Assembly (NCBI GenBank): GCA_018882725.1
Contig: VERK01000007.1
Location: 1 to 26,022, forward strand
DNA from: Actinomycetota bacterium
GTDB taxonomy: Bacteria; Actinomycetota; Acidimicrobiia; Acidimicrobiales; Ilumatobacteraceae
Direction of reading: 5' to 3'
DNA length: 26,022 bases
In this document: piece by piece, positions 16,522 through 23,110 of the stretch
How the letters are laid out: each line of letters opens with the position of its first letter
How positions within the stretch are numbered: the first letter of the stretch is position 1
Position numbers and translations under genes: made by a program
Notes under the pieces: model-generated
What the model was told of the DNA's origin: nothing
Seen by the model: only the letters and a program-made list of their open reading frames with translations
The model's database searches: none

Positions 16522-16766
16522 CGCAAAGTCCCTCGAGGGTCGAGGAAGTGGTGGAGGGTTCGAATGGACGTGATCGCTCTCCCGAGTGGTCCACAAGCCG
16601 GAGTTCAAGAGCCTCGAACCATCGCTCAAGACTGAAACTTTTATAGATCCGTAGTCAGTTCACGCCGCAGGTCACCGCTTGCCCGAAATGACTGCTCGAC
16701 GGAGAGTTCAATCCAGCGCAGATGCTCGGACACGTACGCCGATGGAAGCTTGAACCGCGATTCTCC
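16522..16766. other. Non-coding stretch downstream of the lipoprotein gene
   Basis: Between the lipoprotein stop and the propeller promoter. No convincing reading frame, RNA gene or strong terminator is visible. The sequence is less GC-rich than its neighbours around ACTTTTATAGATC (about 16637-16649). Confidence 0.4.
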
Positions 16767-16798
16767 TGGACAATTCGTCCATTGAGACCTATTGTCCA
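16767..16798 (+). promoter_or_regulatory. Promoter of the propeller gene with an overlapping dyad
   Basis: TGGACA (16767-16772) and TATTGT (16790-16795) are separated by 17 nt, a good -35/-10 pair. An 8-bp inverted repeat TGGACAAT / ATTGTCCA (16767-16774 and 16791-16798) overlies both boxes, so a protein bound to it would cover the whole promoter. The predicted leader is about 38 nt, with the purine-rich GAGAGATAGG as ribosome-binding site. Confidence 0.55.
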
Positions 16799-16838
16799 AC
16801 GAAGAGTTTGTAAAAACCTTCCAGAGAGATAGGTCTCA
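16783..16838 (+). repeat. 10-bp inverted repeat interlocked with the promoter dyad
   Basis: TGAGACCTAT (16783-16792) and ATAGGTCTCA (16829-16838) are perfect inverted repeats 36 nt apart. The left arm overlaps the -10 box and the right arm the ribosome-binding site, 2 nt before the ATG at 16841. If the promoter at 16767 is right, the left arm is not transcribed and this is a DNA operator. If transcription starts further upstream, it could hide the ribosome-binding site. Confidence 0.7.
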
Positions 16839-16840
16839 TC

Positions 16841-18217
16841 ATGTCATCAACCCCCCGAGGTCGAATCCGAGCCCACACGGTGCGCTCCGCCGGAACTCAA
16901 CGTTCGATCTGGCGACGCCTCATGGTGGCTGCGACGTTGGTGATCGGCGTGTCGGTCGGTGGCGTGTCGTTCGGTGGCGTGTCAGTCGCCCACGCATGCG
17001 GCGAGACCTGGACGTCCGGCGTCGCGGGCGCCAACAAACCATGGAACAGTGTTGCTTACGGGAACGGCAAATTCGTAGTGCTAGCGAGCAACGGTGTCAA
17101 TACGGGCGACACACTGATGACAAGTTCGGACGGCATCAACTGGACTCCTCAGTCGACCATCGAGAACTTGAGGTGGAACAGCGTCACCTACGGAGGCGGG
17201 TTGTTCGTCGCGATTGCCATGTATAGCGACAAAGTCATGACAAGCCCAGACGGCATCGCCTGGACCACGACATCCGCCACAGCCAACATCGAGTGGAGGA
17301 GCGTCACCTACGGGGGCGGGCTGTTCGTCGCGGTTGCTGCTACCGGAACAGGCGGTGGTGGCACCGGTCGAGTGTGGACGAGCACAAATGGCACCACCTG
17401 GACCTCCCGAAACGCCGCCTCAGGTGAACGATGGAGCAGCGTCACTTACGGAAACAATCTGTTTGTTGCAGTCTCTGCGGACGGAGGGGTCATGTCCAGC
17501 CCGGACGGCGTTACCTGGACCGCCCGCACTCCGGCCGCGACCAGCGGCTGGACGAGCGTAACCTACGGAAACAATCTTTTCGTCGCTGTTGCCGACAACC
17601 AAACCGACCGGGTGATGACGAGCCCGGACGGCATCACCTGGACGTCCCGAACCGCTGCCTCCGCGAGAGCCTGGAAGAGTGTGACTTTTGGAAACAATCT
17701 TTTCGTAGCAGTGGGTTCAGGTGGCGTAGCAGCCGGCCAAGTGATGACGAGTCCGGACGGCATCAACTGGACCTCTCGAACTGCTTCCTCGAACATCGGA
17801 TGGTCTGGTGTCGGCTATGGGAACAACCGGTTCGTTGCGGTTTCCCCGGGCATGGGCAATGCCGGAGCCGTGATGTCCTCGGACGCTTCGAATTGCGCCG
17901 GGCCCGCTCCTTCGTCCAATGGAGGCACGGTGACCATGAGTGGTCCGAACCTGTATTGGGTCGATCTCGATACCAACGGAGGCACATGTCGCGTGGACGG
18001 TGTCGAAATCTCGAAGACGGTCAGGACTCCGTTCCTCGGATATCGCTACATTCCGTCGGCCGACGAGTGCACCAAGCCCGGTGCGACATTCGCCGGGTGG
18101 GCGTCCAAGACCTCGCCGACCACTGTCCTCGCCTTGCCGAGACTCATCGATTGGAACGACCAGGTTTGGCGCTTCTTCATTGCTGACCACCACGACCTGA
18201 TCGCGGTCTGGAAGTAG
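16841..18217 (+). CDS. Secreted seven-repeat beta-propeller protein
   Basis: A 458-residue exported protein. The signal peptide spans about residues 1-52, with cleavage near AHA|C. Seven repeats of 39-46 residues start at Trp68, 112, 152, 198, 237, 278 and 321. Each reads roughly WxSVxYGNNLFVAV...VMTSPDGxxWT, with an Asp-box-like SxDGxxW turn, so a seven-bladed propeller is predicted; the last repeat degenerates after SSDAS. A C-terminal module of about 100 residues (359-458), with Cys383 and Cys410 and ending in LIAVWK, resembles the small Listeria-Bacteroides-type repeat domains of secreted actinobacterial proteins. No enzymatic residues are evident; a binding or adhesive role is inferred. 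The ATG at 16841 is preceded by GAGAGATAGG. Function and ligand are unknown. Confidence 0.85.
   Translation: MSSTPRGRIRAHTVRSAGTQRSIWRRLMVAATLVIGVSVGGVSFGGVSVAHACGETWTSGVAGANKPWNSVAYGNGKFVVLASNGVNTGDTLMTSSDGINWTPQSTIENLRWNSVTYGGGLFVAIAMYSDKVMTSPDGIAWTTTSATANIEWRSVTYGGGLFVAVAATGTGGGGTGRVWTSTNGTTWTSRNAASGERWSSVTYGNNLFVAVSADGGVMSSPDGVTWTARTPAATSGWTSVTYGNNLFVAVADNQTDRVMTSPDGITWTSRTAASARAWKSVTFGNNLFVAVGSGGVAAGQVMTSPDGINWTSRTASSNIGWSGVGYGNNRFVAVSPGMGNAGAVMSSDASNCAGPAPSSNGGTVTMSGPNLYWVDLDTNGGTCRVDGVEISKTVRTPFLGYRYIPSADECTKPGATFAGWASKTSPTTVLALPRLIDWNDQVWRFFIADHHDLIAVWK
16949..16990 (+). repeat. 15-bp tandem repeat inside the signal-peptide coding region
   Basis: GTGTCGGTCGGTGGC, GTGTCGTTCGGTGGC and a diverged GTGTCAGTCGCC encode VSVGG-VSFGG-VSVA in the hydrophobic core of the signal peptide of the propeller protein. 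The unit can change signal length in five-residue steps without a frameshift. Confidence 0.8.
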
Positions 18218-18233
18218 GTCGACGGGACTTCTT

Positions 18234-18247
18234 CCAGGCACGCCTGG
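18234..18247. terminator. Short palindrome between convergent genes, possible terminator stem
   Basis: CCAGGC-AC-GCCTGG lies 17 nt after the propeller stop, in the 246-bp gap before the convergent LuxR gene end at 18464. The loop is short and no T-run follows, so an intrinsic terminator is only weakly supported. Nothing else definite is seen in 18218-18463. Confidence 0.25.
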
Positions 18248-18463
18248 CGAGCCGCAACTCTGGTGAGTGTGGCGGAGTAAGTGCTTACAGTGTCGTCAGG
18301 TGACCTTCTGTAAATCCCGGGGCCAGCGGTCGTGCTGTAAGCGTTGTCGCTGAGGAGAAGCCGTCGACCCGGAGTTGTTCTAGCGTCGTCCTCGGAATAG
18401 TCGAGGCGTCAGGTAGGGCCGATCTTCGCAGCCCGACTTCTCTGCTCGGATCACGCGAAGCGC

Positions 18464-19108
18464 CTAGCCACCGATGAGAGACGGCTTGGTCAGAAGCGAC
18501 GACCGGAGAAAATCCGACGCAAGTGCAGTTCGATTCTTGTGACCTGTCCGCCGAAGAATCGAACTCACACGATTCCTGATCGTCTGAATCGAGAGAATCA
18601 GGATTGCCGACAGTTCTCTGTCCGAAAGACCTGATGCGATCAGGCGAAGTATCTGAAGGTCGGTTGCGTCGTACCCGAGGACCGCATCCAATGAAGGGTC
18701 AGGGTCAACTCCGAGACCGGGATCCGGCGCTCGAGATCCCCTCGAAGAGGCGCCCCCAATCGCCGCCGATGCCAAACGCATGTAATCGCGCGCAGAGCAG
18801 GTCAGGTCGAACCAGACCAATCCGTCGAAGCCGAGTTCATCGACTCTCGACAAAGTCCAGTCCAGAGCAACGAAATGGAAGACGAGACGGGGGACGTCGA
18901 GAGAACTCTCGAGACATGCCTCGACGTCCCACCACAAGCTGAGATCGAGGTGACTGACACAAACGCCTTCGATTTCATGGTTCGAGCGGGCCGCGTCGAC
19001 TTCAACTACCGAGCTCGCAAGAACAACGTCGTACTCGGTACATCGATTGATCTGTTCGACGATCACAATCGTGGCCAACTGATCGCTCGAAAAAATGAGA
19101 ATTGCCAT
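18464..19108 (-). CDS. LuxR-type regulator with degenerate receiver domain
   Basis: A 214-residue protein. The C-terminal LuxR/NarL helix-turn-helix (about 145-205) reads YDATDLQILRLIASGLSDRE, followed by LSAILILSIQTIRNRVSSIL. The N-terminal 120 residues have the alternating hydrophobic pattern of a receiver domain, but the acidic pocket and phospho-acceptor Asp are not recognisable and the conserved Lys position is Phe (GLVWFDL). It is therefore a pseudo-receiver, probably not controlled by phosphorylation. The start is set at the ATG at 19108, preceded by AAAGGG 5 nt upstream; an ATG at 19135 is possible, and the longer frame to 19285 would cover the promoter. It is divergent from a similar gene at 19396, and no histidine kinase is nearby. 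Confidence 0.75.
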   Translation of the reverse strand: MAILIFSSDQLATIVIVEQINRCTEYDVVLASSVVEVDAARSNHEIEGVCVSHLDLSLWWDVEACLESSLDVPRLVFHFVALDWTLSRVDELGFDGLVWFDLTCSARDYMRLASAAIGGASSRGSRAPDPGLGVDPDPSLDAVLGYDATDLQILRLIASGLSDRELSAILILSIQTIRNRVSSILRRTGHKNRTALASDFLRSSLLTKPSLIGG

Positions 19109-19170
19109 CTGTGCCCTTTCACTGGGGCTTGCCATCCGACAGTACGGGGCGGACGATGGGCCGCCGAACA

Positions 19171-19201
19171 GACAATTGTCCCGTCGGACGAGTTGGGACA
19201 A
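19171..19201. promoter_or_regulatory. Overlapping dyads in the divergent LuxR promoter region
   Basis: GACAATTGTC (19171-19180) is a perfect palindrome. TTGTCCC (19176-19182) and GGGACAA (19195-19201) form a second, overlapping inverted repeat. On the minus strand, TTGTCC (19201-19196) and AATTGT (from 19177) are possible -35/-10 boxes for the gene at 19108. The half-site ATTGTCC also occurs in the promoter dyad of the propeller gene (16791-16797). Confidence 0.4.
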
Positions 19202-19395
19202 GTCGGTCCGATCATTCACAAACGAACTAACTGTTGACTGCGAGGAACTTGGAATAGATGGAACATTCATACGCCAAAACCACATCGAGGCTTCAGACTG
19301 TTTGAGTCAACGGTTCAATGACCCGACGCCACGTCACACTGTTACGATCGAGATGTGTTCAGCCGCGACGTTGGGTGAAAGAGTGGTCGAAACCC

Positions 19396-20046
19396 ATGAA
19401 ACTCTGCATTGGTGCCGATAAGTCCGAGGTTTCCCGACTCGCCTTCGAGAAGTTGCGCCAGCACCCATCACTGACCGTCGACGGCATCAGCCAATCAGGC
19501 GCAGAAATCATCTCAGTCATTCGCGAGAACCGCATCGATGCCGTATTGGTCCCTCCGGACTGGATCGAAGTGGGACGCCTCATCAAGATGCACGTTCTCC
19601 GCGCGCACTCGACTGCACCTGCCTTCGTGATCTCTTCCCTCGACAACAGGATCTCTCTGAGGACGCGTGCCATCGCGGTCGGACTCGACGGACTGCTCGA
19701 TCTTTCGCTGTCAACCGACGAAGCCGTCGATCAACTGAATCGGATCATCAACCAGTCATCACAAAGGCAGATCGACAGTGACATCGAGCGCCTGGGAGTC
19801 GTTCCCGGTCTTCTGTCGCGCGATCTCCTCCTCGACAGCGATTTCGACCGGGCTCTCGCCGACATGATCGTTGCTGGACTCCCCGACGAGGCCATCGCGC
19901 AGGGCCTGAACAGCACAATCCAAGAAGTAAGGAATCGGATCGCGGCGATCCTGTCAGCCAACGAAATGCAGTATCGAACTCAACTTGCGGTTGCTTATTC
20001 TTGGTCTTTTCAGCTTCCGGACTTCGCTCGCCTTCTCGCCGAATGA
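19396..20046 (+). CDS. LuxR-type regulator with degenerate receiver domain
   Basis: A 216-residue protein with the same layout as the divergent neighbour. The N-terminal receiver-like half has one acidic residue in the pocket (GADKSE). Where the phospho-acceptor should be it reads DAVLVPPDW, with Pro in the acceptor position, and where the Lys should be it reads LLDLSLS. The C-terminal helix-turn-helix (about 150-205) includes FDRALADMIVAGLPDEAIAQ and QEVRNRIAAIL, with the same RNR core as the neighbour, which suggests ancient duplication. The ATG at 19396 is preceded by GAAAGAG; a TACGAT (19343-19348) could be the -10 box. The stop overlaps the next gene as ATGA. Phosphorylation-independent DNA binding is inferred. 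Confidence 0.75.
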   Translation: MKLCIGADKSEVSRLAFEKLRQHPSLTVDGISQSGAEIISVIRENRIDAVLVPPDWIEVGRLIKMHVLRAHSTAPAFVISSLDNRISLRTRAIAVGLDGLLDLSLSTDEAVDQLNRIINQSSQRQIDSDIERLGVVPGLLSRDLLLDSDFDRALADMIVAGLPDEAIAQGLNSTIQEVRNRIAAILSANEMQYRTQLAVAYSWSFQLPDFARLLAE

Positions 20047-20315
20047 ACGAATGGCGGTTCCGCCTGCTGTCGGAGACTGCGCGGACCGATGATTACGTCG
20101 ATGATCCCGAATTCACGGAAGTCACCGGGAGTGGCGAGATCTACACCCTGTTCCGAATTGTCCGAATCACCCATGAGGCCGAGCATTCCGACTCCGAGTG
20201 GACTCACCTCGCGAATGTCGTTCGAGTATCGGACTCCGCCTTGGGTGTTGCGGAACTTCGCGTCGTTGATCGGGTCATCCTCGACGCCCGCGTGACGGTG
20301 AGCGGCCACGGCTGA
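20043..20315 (+). CDS. Small hypothetical protein, translationally coupled to the LuxR-type regulator
   Basis: A 90-residue protein I do not recognise. Its ATG overlaps the stop of the upstream regulator gene in an ATGA (20043-20046), strong evidence for a real coupled gene. It is acidic, with no membrane helix or signal peptide. Segments such as EIYTLFRIVRI and LANVVRVSDSALGVAELRVVDRVILDARVTVSG suggest a mainly beta fold. The coupling implies near-equal expression with the regulator and possibly a protein-protein partnership. An antisense frame over the same DNA (20010-20507) is judged a shadow. Confidence 0.6.
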   Translation: MNEWRFRLLSETARTDDYVDDPEFTEVTGSGEIYTLFRIVRITHEAEHSDSEWTHLANVVRVSDSALGVAELRVVDRVILDARVTVSGHG

Positions 20316-20354
20316 CGGAGGCACATCGGGGTCAGTCAGATGGGCCTGTCGCTC

Positions 20355-20360
20355 TATGCT
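20355..20360 (+). promoter_or_regulatory. -10 box of a leaderless promoter (PNPOx-like gene)
   Basis: TATGCT, identical to the TetR -10 box, ends 7 nt before a GTG at 20368. This favours that GTG over the ATG at 20356, which would lie inside the box. Confidence 0.5.
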
Positions 20361-20367
20361 CAGCGAC

Positions 20368-20814
20368 GTGGGCATCGCCACTGCAATTGCAACCTCCAGC
20401 GCAAGCGCGAGCCCCCTCACCCGTGAATTGTTCGCAGACCGATGGACGGCACAGCGAGTCGCAGAGTTCGTCAACGAACGCAGGAACGCGACCGTCGCCA
20501 CCGTCAATGCAAACGGTCAGCCCCACGCCGCTGTCGTCATCGCGGCCAGCATCCGCGACGAGATCTACTTCACCGTCCATCCGGAGTCGGTCCTGTGTCG
20601 CAACATCAACGAAAACGACCGCATCGCGATCAGCGTCTGTGATTCGACCCATGCCGTGATGTGCCAAGGACGGGCAATTCGCGTCGGTAGAGCATCAGAC
20701 CTGGAAACTCTTCTGGGAGACCTCGCGTCCGTGACTCGGAACGGATCCTTCACGCCGCCCAACTGGGACGGGTTCATCTATCGAATCGAGCTCCATCGCC
20801 TTGTGGCCAACTGA
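20368..20814 (+). CDS. Pyridoxamine 5'-phosphate oxidase-like, FMN-binding split-barrel protein
   Basis: About 148 residues with the split-barrel pattern of PNPOx-like or F420/FMN-binding small flavoproteins. After a short Ala/Ser-rich N-terminus comes RRNATVATVNANGQPHAA (first two strands), then EIYFTVHPESVLCRNINENDRIAISV and a CQGRAIRV strand. The family includes pyridoxamine phosphate oxidases, F420-dependent reductases and haem or flavin-binding proteins; the cofactor here is unresolved. The GTG start is chosen from the promoter spacing; an in-frame ATG 12 nt upstream (20356) is the alternative. It lies 52 nt after the coupled small gene and is the last gene before the tRNA remnant, so it belongs to the chromosomal backbone side. 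Confidence 0.75.
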   Translation: MGIATAIATSSASASPLTRELFADRWTAQRVAEFVNERRNATVATVNANGQPHAAVVIAASIRDEIYFTVHPESVLCRNINENDRIAISVCDSTHAVMCQGRAIRVGRASDLETLLGDLASVTRNGSFTPPNWDGFIYRIELHRLVAN

Positions 20815-20848
20815 CCGAGACAACCGGGCCGGACCGGGGAATCAATAG

Positions 20849-20888
20849 TGGGCGTGACGGGACTCGAACCCGGGACCTCCACCGTGTC
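20849..20888 (-). tRNA. 3' half of a tRNA, probably tRNA-Val(GAC): integration (att) scar
   Basis: On the minus strand the sequence runs TGACAC (anticodon GAC in loop context), GGTGG (3' anticodon strand), AGGTC (variable loop), then a T-arm with GGTTCGAGTCC, then CACGCCC and discriminator A. The 5' half is absent: no CCACC partner, D-arm or GGGCGTG acceptor strand precedes it. This is the pattern left when an element integrates into a tRNA 3' end and displaces the original 3' part. The displaced end therefore marks the left border of an island extending right from about 20889. It is not a functional tRNA gene. The Val assignment rests on the anticodon-loop fit only. Confidence 0.75.
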
Positions 20889-21034
20889 ATTTCGATCCCT
20901 GACCTGCATAAACGTGACTTGAAAGAATTCCCCTGCGTGCCGTTTTGCATCACTTGCGTCAACCGCTTCCACTGCGCCGTGTGCGTGGCCTCATGCGGCA
21001 CAGATGTGGCACACGATGACTCTCGTCATAGGGA

Positions 21035-21058
21035 GTGGTGCACAAAGTGGTGCACAAC
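21035..21058. repeat. 12-bp tandem repeat next to the tRNA remnant
   Basis: GTGGTGCACAAA and GTGGTGCACAAC are adjacent, each containing the palindrome GTGCAC. They lie about 150 bp inside the presumed attachment site, in a region (20889-21087) without a credible gene. They could be integrase or excisionase arm sites. Confidence 0.55.
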
Positions 21059-21087
21059 AAGGCAGCAGTTAGTCAGTCATCAGATCG

Positions 21088-21924
21088 TCAGCGTGCCGCG
21101 ACGATTCTTTCCCAACCCTCTGGAAGATAGGCACGTTCAAGGTTGGCGCCCGTAAGGACTGCACCCGTCAAATCCGCAAGATAGAGGGTGGTCCAATCCG
21201 ACCTCCCCTCCTCGGTGCTGAGATCGGCGTTGGTCAGGTTTGCCTTCCGCAACAGCGCCTTGGTCAGTTTGGCGCCGTTGAGCTTTGCGCCGAAGAGATT
21301 TGCCTCACTCAAATCCGCCTTTGAAAGTATCGTTGGCTGTTCGACAGCAACACCACCGCCAAGCCTGAAATAACTCTCTTGCGTTCCGCGCCGGAGATCA
21401 GCCCCTGACAGATTTGCGCCTCGCAAGTTTGCATCAGACAGGTCGGCTGCCCGTAGGTCGACGTCAGAAAGATCGGCTCCGCCCAACTTCGCTTTGTCAA
21501 GGCGCGCACCTTGCATACTTGCCCCCCGAAGCACAACCCCTTTCATTGTTGCTCGCACCAGAAAGGTTTGATTTAGGTTGACACCACGCAGATTTTGCCT
21601 GGGCGTAAATTTCACGTAATTGAGATTTGTGTACGCGAGGCTGGCTTCCTCAAGAACAGCACCAGCGAATTTCGCACCCTCTAAATCGGCGCGGCTCAAG
21701 TTCGCCCCAGTGAGATCGGCTTCTGAAAAGTCTGCCCCCTTCAGCACAGAACCCGAGAAGGACGTGTTTCGAAGTTTCGCTCCCTTGAATTTGATCCCAG
21801 CAAGATTCATTTGACTGAGATTCTTGTTAGAGAGATCGACGCCTTTTAGATCAGCCCATGGGACAACGCGGTAGCCGTTGATTTCGCTCACGAAACAACC
21901 GTAGCAACCGAGAACTGTGGCCAC
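21088..21924 (-). CDS. Pentapeptide-repeat protein
   Basis: Up to 278 residues made mostly of A(D/N)LxX pentapeptides from about residue 24 to the C-terminus, for example GADLSDVDLRAADLSDANLR, interrupted by a loop near 180-200 (RRGTQESYFRLGGG). It should fold as a right-handed quadrilateral beta-helix. Some family members mimic DNA and protect gyrase; most have no known role. Two starts are possible: GTG at 21924 (used here) or GTG at 21891, which has TACGGT 6 nt upstream and matches the local leaderless pattern. With the longer start the N-terminus has a CYGC motif. It is the first clear gene inside the island and has lower GC than the backbone genes. Confidence 0.88.
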   Translation of the reverse strand: MATVLGCYGCFVSEINGYRVVPWADLKGVDLSNKNLSQMNLAGIKFKGAKLRNTSFSGSVLKGADFSEADLTGANLSRADLEGAKFAGAVLEEASLAYTNLNYVKFTPRQNLRGVNLNQTFLVRATMKGVVLRGASMQGARLDKAKLGGADLSDVDLRAADLSDANLRGANLSGADLRRGTQESYFRLGGGVAVEQPTILSKADLSEANLFGAKLNGAKLTKALLRKANLTNADLSTEEGRSDWTTLYLADLTGAVLTGANLERAYLPEGWERIVAAR

Positions 21925-22048
21925 GACGCGATGATCGCCGCATAGACGGAGACGAATCGATCAGCGGAGAATTTTGCTACCAGTCTGACGAGACCGTCTA
22001 GTCAATCCCGAGAATGCGACCTGGAGGTGAACGATCGGGGGTTTCTTC

Positions 22049-22189
22049 ATGAGGCAGAAGCAGCAAAGACTGCAGCGAGTAGGTCCGCTTCACCATCGGC
22101 GATGGGTTCGCAACTTCGGCGGGGTTGATGCAAGCCACTTTCAGACTGTTGGTGCTCCACTCATAGAGACCTCATCGGCCGACAGGTGA
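22049..22189 (+). CDS. Possible small basic ORF upstream of the membrane protein
   Basis: An ATG at 22049, with GGGGG 6-7 nt upstream, opens a 46-residue frame (MRQKQQRLQRVG...) that is strongly basic. Its stop overlaps the in-frame GTG at 22186 of the next frame as GTGA, the usual form of translational coupling. It is too short and unconserved to judge by eye and could be chance. The rest of the 294-bp gap (21925-22218) shows no other feature. Confidence 0.25.
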   Translation: MRQKQQRLQRVGPLHHRRWVRNFGGVDASHFQTVGAPLIETSSADR

Positions 22190-22205
22190 CTACTACTTCG
22201 GGGGC

Positions 22206-22211
22206 TATCTT
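22206..22211 (+). promoter_or_regulatory. -10 box of a leaderless promoter (small membrane protein)
   Basis: TATCTT lies 7 nt before the ATG at 22219. It supports that ATG against the GTG at 22186. Confidence 0.4.
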
Positions 22212-22218
22212 TTGGTTC

Positions 22219-22509
22219 ATGGCGGTCGCACAAATCGAGCAGTCCTACTCGCTTCGCTTCTTGGACTCCGAGGGGGAAGCCTGCGTTGAGGCTGCGATCG
22301 CCGATGGCGCCAACTACAACTGTCCCGGCGATTCGGTTACGTATCAGCCTGGGGAGCCAACCGAGCCGATGGATGGCGGTGACTTGGCTCTCGTCATTGG
22401 TGCGGTCATTGTTCTGCTGGCAGTCATCGCTGCTTTGCGGTTCGCCCGAGACCTGACGACAGCAGGACTTGGCCGCCTGTGGAACTCGGTTCGTTCCGGA
22501 AGGAAGTGA
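22219..22509 (+). CDS. Small single-pass membrane protein, unknown function
   Basis: 96 residues with no recognised domain. The N-terminal part (1-55) is acidic and has two cysteines (22 and 35) that could form a disulfide. A single membrane helix (about 56-74, LALVIGAVIVLLAVIAAL) is followed by a short basic tail (RSGRK), which places the N-terminus outside by the positive-inside rule. No cleavable signal is evident. A GTG at 22186 would add 11 residues. The gene at 22558 follows after 48 nt, with the same ectodomain-helix-tail plan, so the pair is likely a functional unit. Confidence 0.6.
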   Translation: MAVAQIEQSYSLRFLDSEGEACVEAAIADGANYNCPGDSVTYQPGEPTEPMDGGDLALVIGAVIVLLAVIAALRFARDLTTAGLGRLWNSVRSGRK

Positions 22510-22557
22510 GCGCGTGAGCACGGCTTTCACCAGTAACCGGATGACTTAGGAATCGCT

Positions 22558-22980
22558 GTGCTTCTTCTCAGCCACACGATAGCCCCTCTCTTTCTCACTG
22601 GCGTTTACGACCCACCCTGTGATCCGGGGTTCAATTGCGAGGGTCTCAGCGATGACGCGATTGCAGGAGGCGTGATCTTCTGGGGTTTGGTTGCAGCTGG
22701 TTTCGTTCTCCTGGTTGTGGCGGGCTTTGTTGGCGAGTACTCCAAGAAGTTTTGGTGGCGGTTCCGCTACGGATCGTCCGACGGCGTCAAAAACGAGCGT
22801 GAACTGCTTGAGCATCGGGGATTTCGGGATTTCCGCGTGACCAGACAGAGGTCCGACATCAAGGTCACTTGGACGTGTTCGATCTGCCAAAAGCTGAATT
22901 TCTGGGTCCCTTTTGAGGACGTGCGGACGACGACACAGGCGGAAGCCTGTAAATCGAAGTCAAGCCACCCACCAACTTGA
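22558..22980 (+). CDS. Small membrane protein with a cytoplasmic CxxC segment, unknown function
   Basis: 140 residues, not recognised. A short N-terminal segment with cysteines 21 and 27 precedes one strong membrane helix (about 36-58). A cytoplasmic domain follows (60-140), containing KKFWWRFRYG, a basic/acidic stretch and the motif TWTCSICQKLNFW (Cys107, Cys110), a possible half of a zinc site. The GTG start has AGGA 8 nt upstream. The layout parallels the preceding gene. The end faces the convergent lipoprotein gene across a 130-bp gap (22981-23110) in which nothing definite is seen. Confidence 0.6.
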   Translation: MLLLSHTIAPLFLTGVYDPPCDPGFNCEGLSDDAIAGGVIFWGLVAAGFVLLVVAGFVGEYSKKFWWRFRYGSSDGVKNERELLEHRGFRDFRVTRQRSDIKVTWTCSICQKLNFWVPFEDVRTTTQAEACKSKSSHPPT

Positions 22981-23110
22981 ATGCCAGAGCTCCTCCTGCC
23001 TCACTGGCTTGAAGCGAGTCTGCGACAACGTTATTTCCGATGACATCAGCGTTCTGGTGCTGGAGTCCCTGAACGATCTCAGTGGTCAGCCTGCGACTTG
23101 GAGACCCCCA

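Noticed and set aside
16783..16838. RNA hairpin hiding the ribosome-binding site as a thermosensor or riboswitch
   Set aside because: The best promoter starts transcription after the left arm, so the stem would not be in the mRNA; kept as a DNA dyad instead.
18283..18342. GCTTACAG / CTGTAAGC inverted repeat, considered as a riboswitch or terminator
   Set aside because: The 44-nt loop has no known riboswitch motif and the region lies downstream of both flanking genes.
20010..20507. 165-codon leftward open frame
   Set aside because: It crosses the ends of three rightward genes, one of which is joined by an ATGA overlap; no start signal or domain is seen.
20849..20925. Complete tRNA gene on the minus strand
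   Set aside because: No 5' acceptor strand, D-arm or 5' anticodon stem is present before the anticodon; only the 3' half exists.
20774..21001. Leftward frame containing RVRVPSRPL
   Set aside because: This is the usual spurious translation of a tRNA T-arm, not a protein gene.
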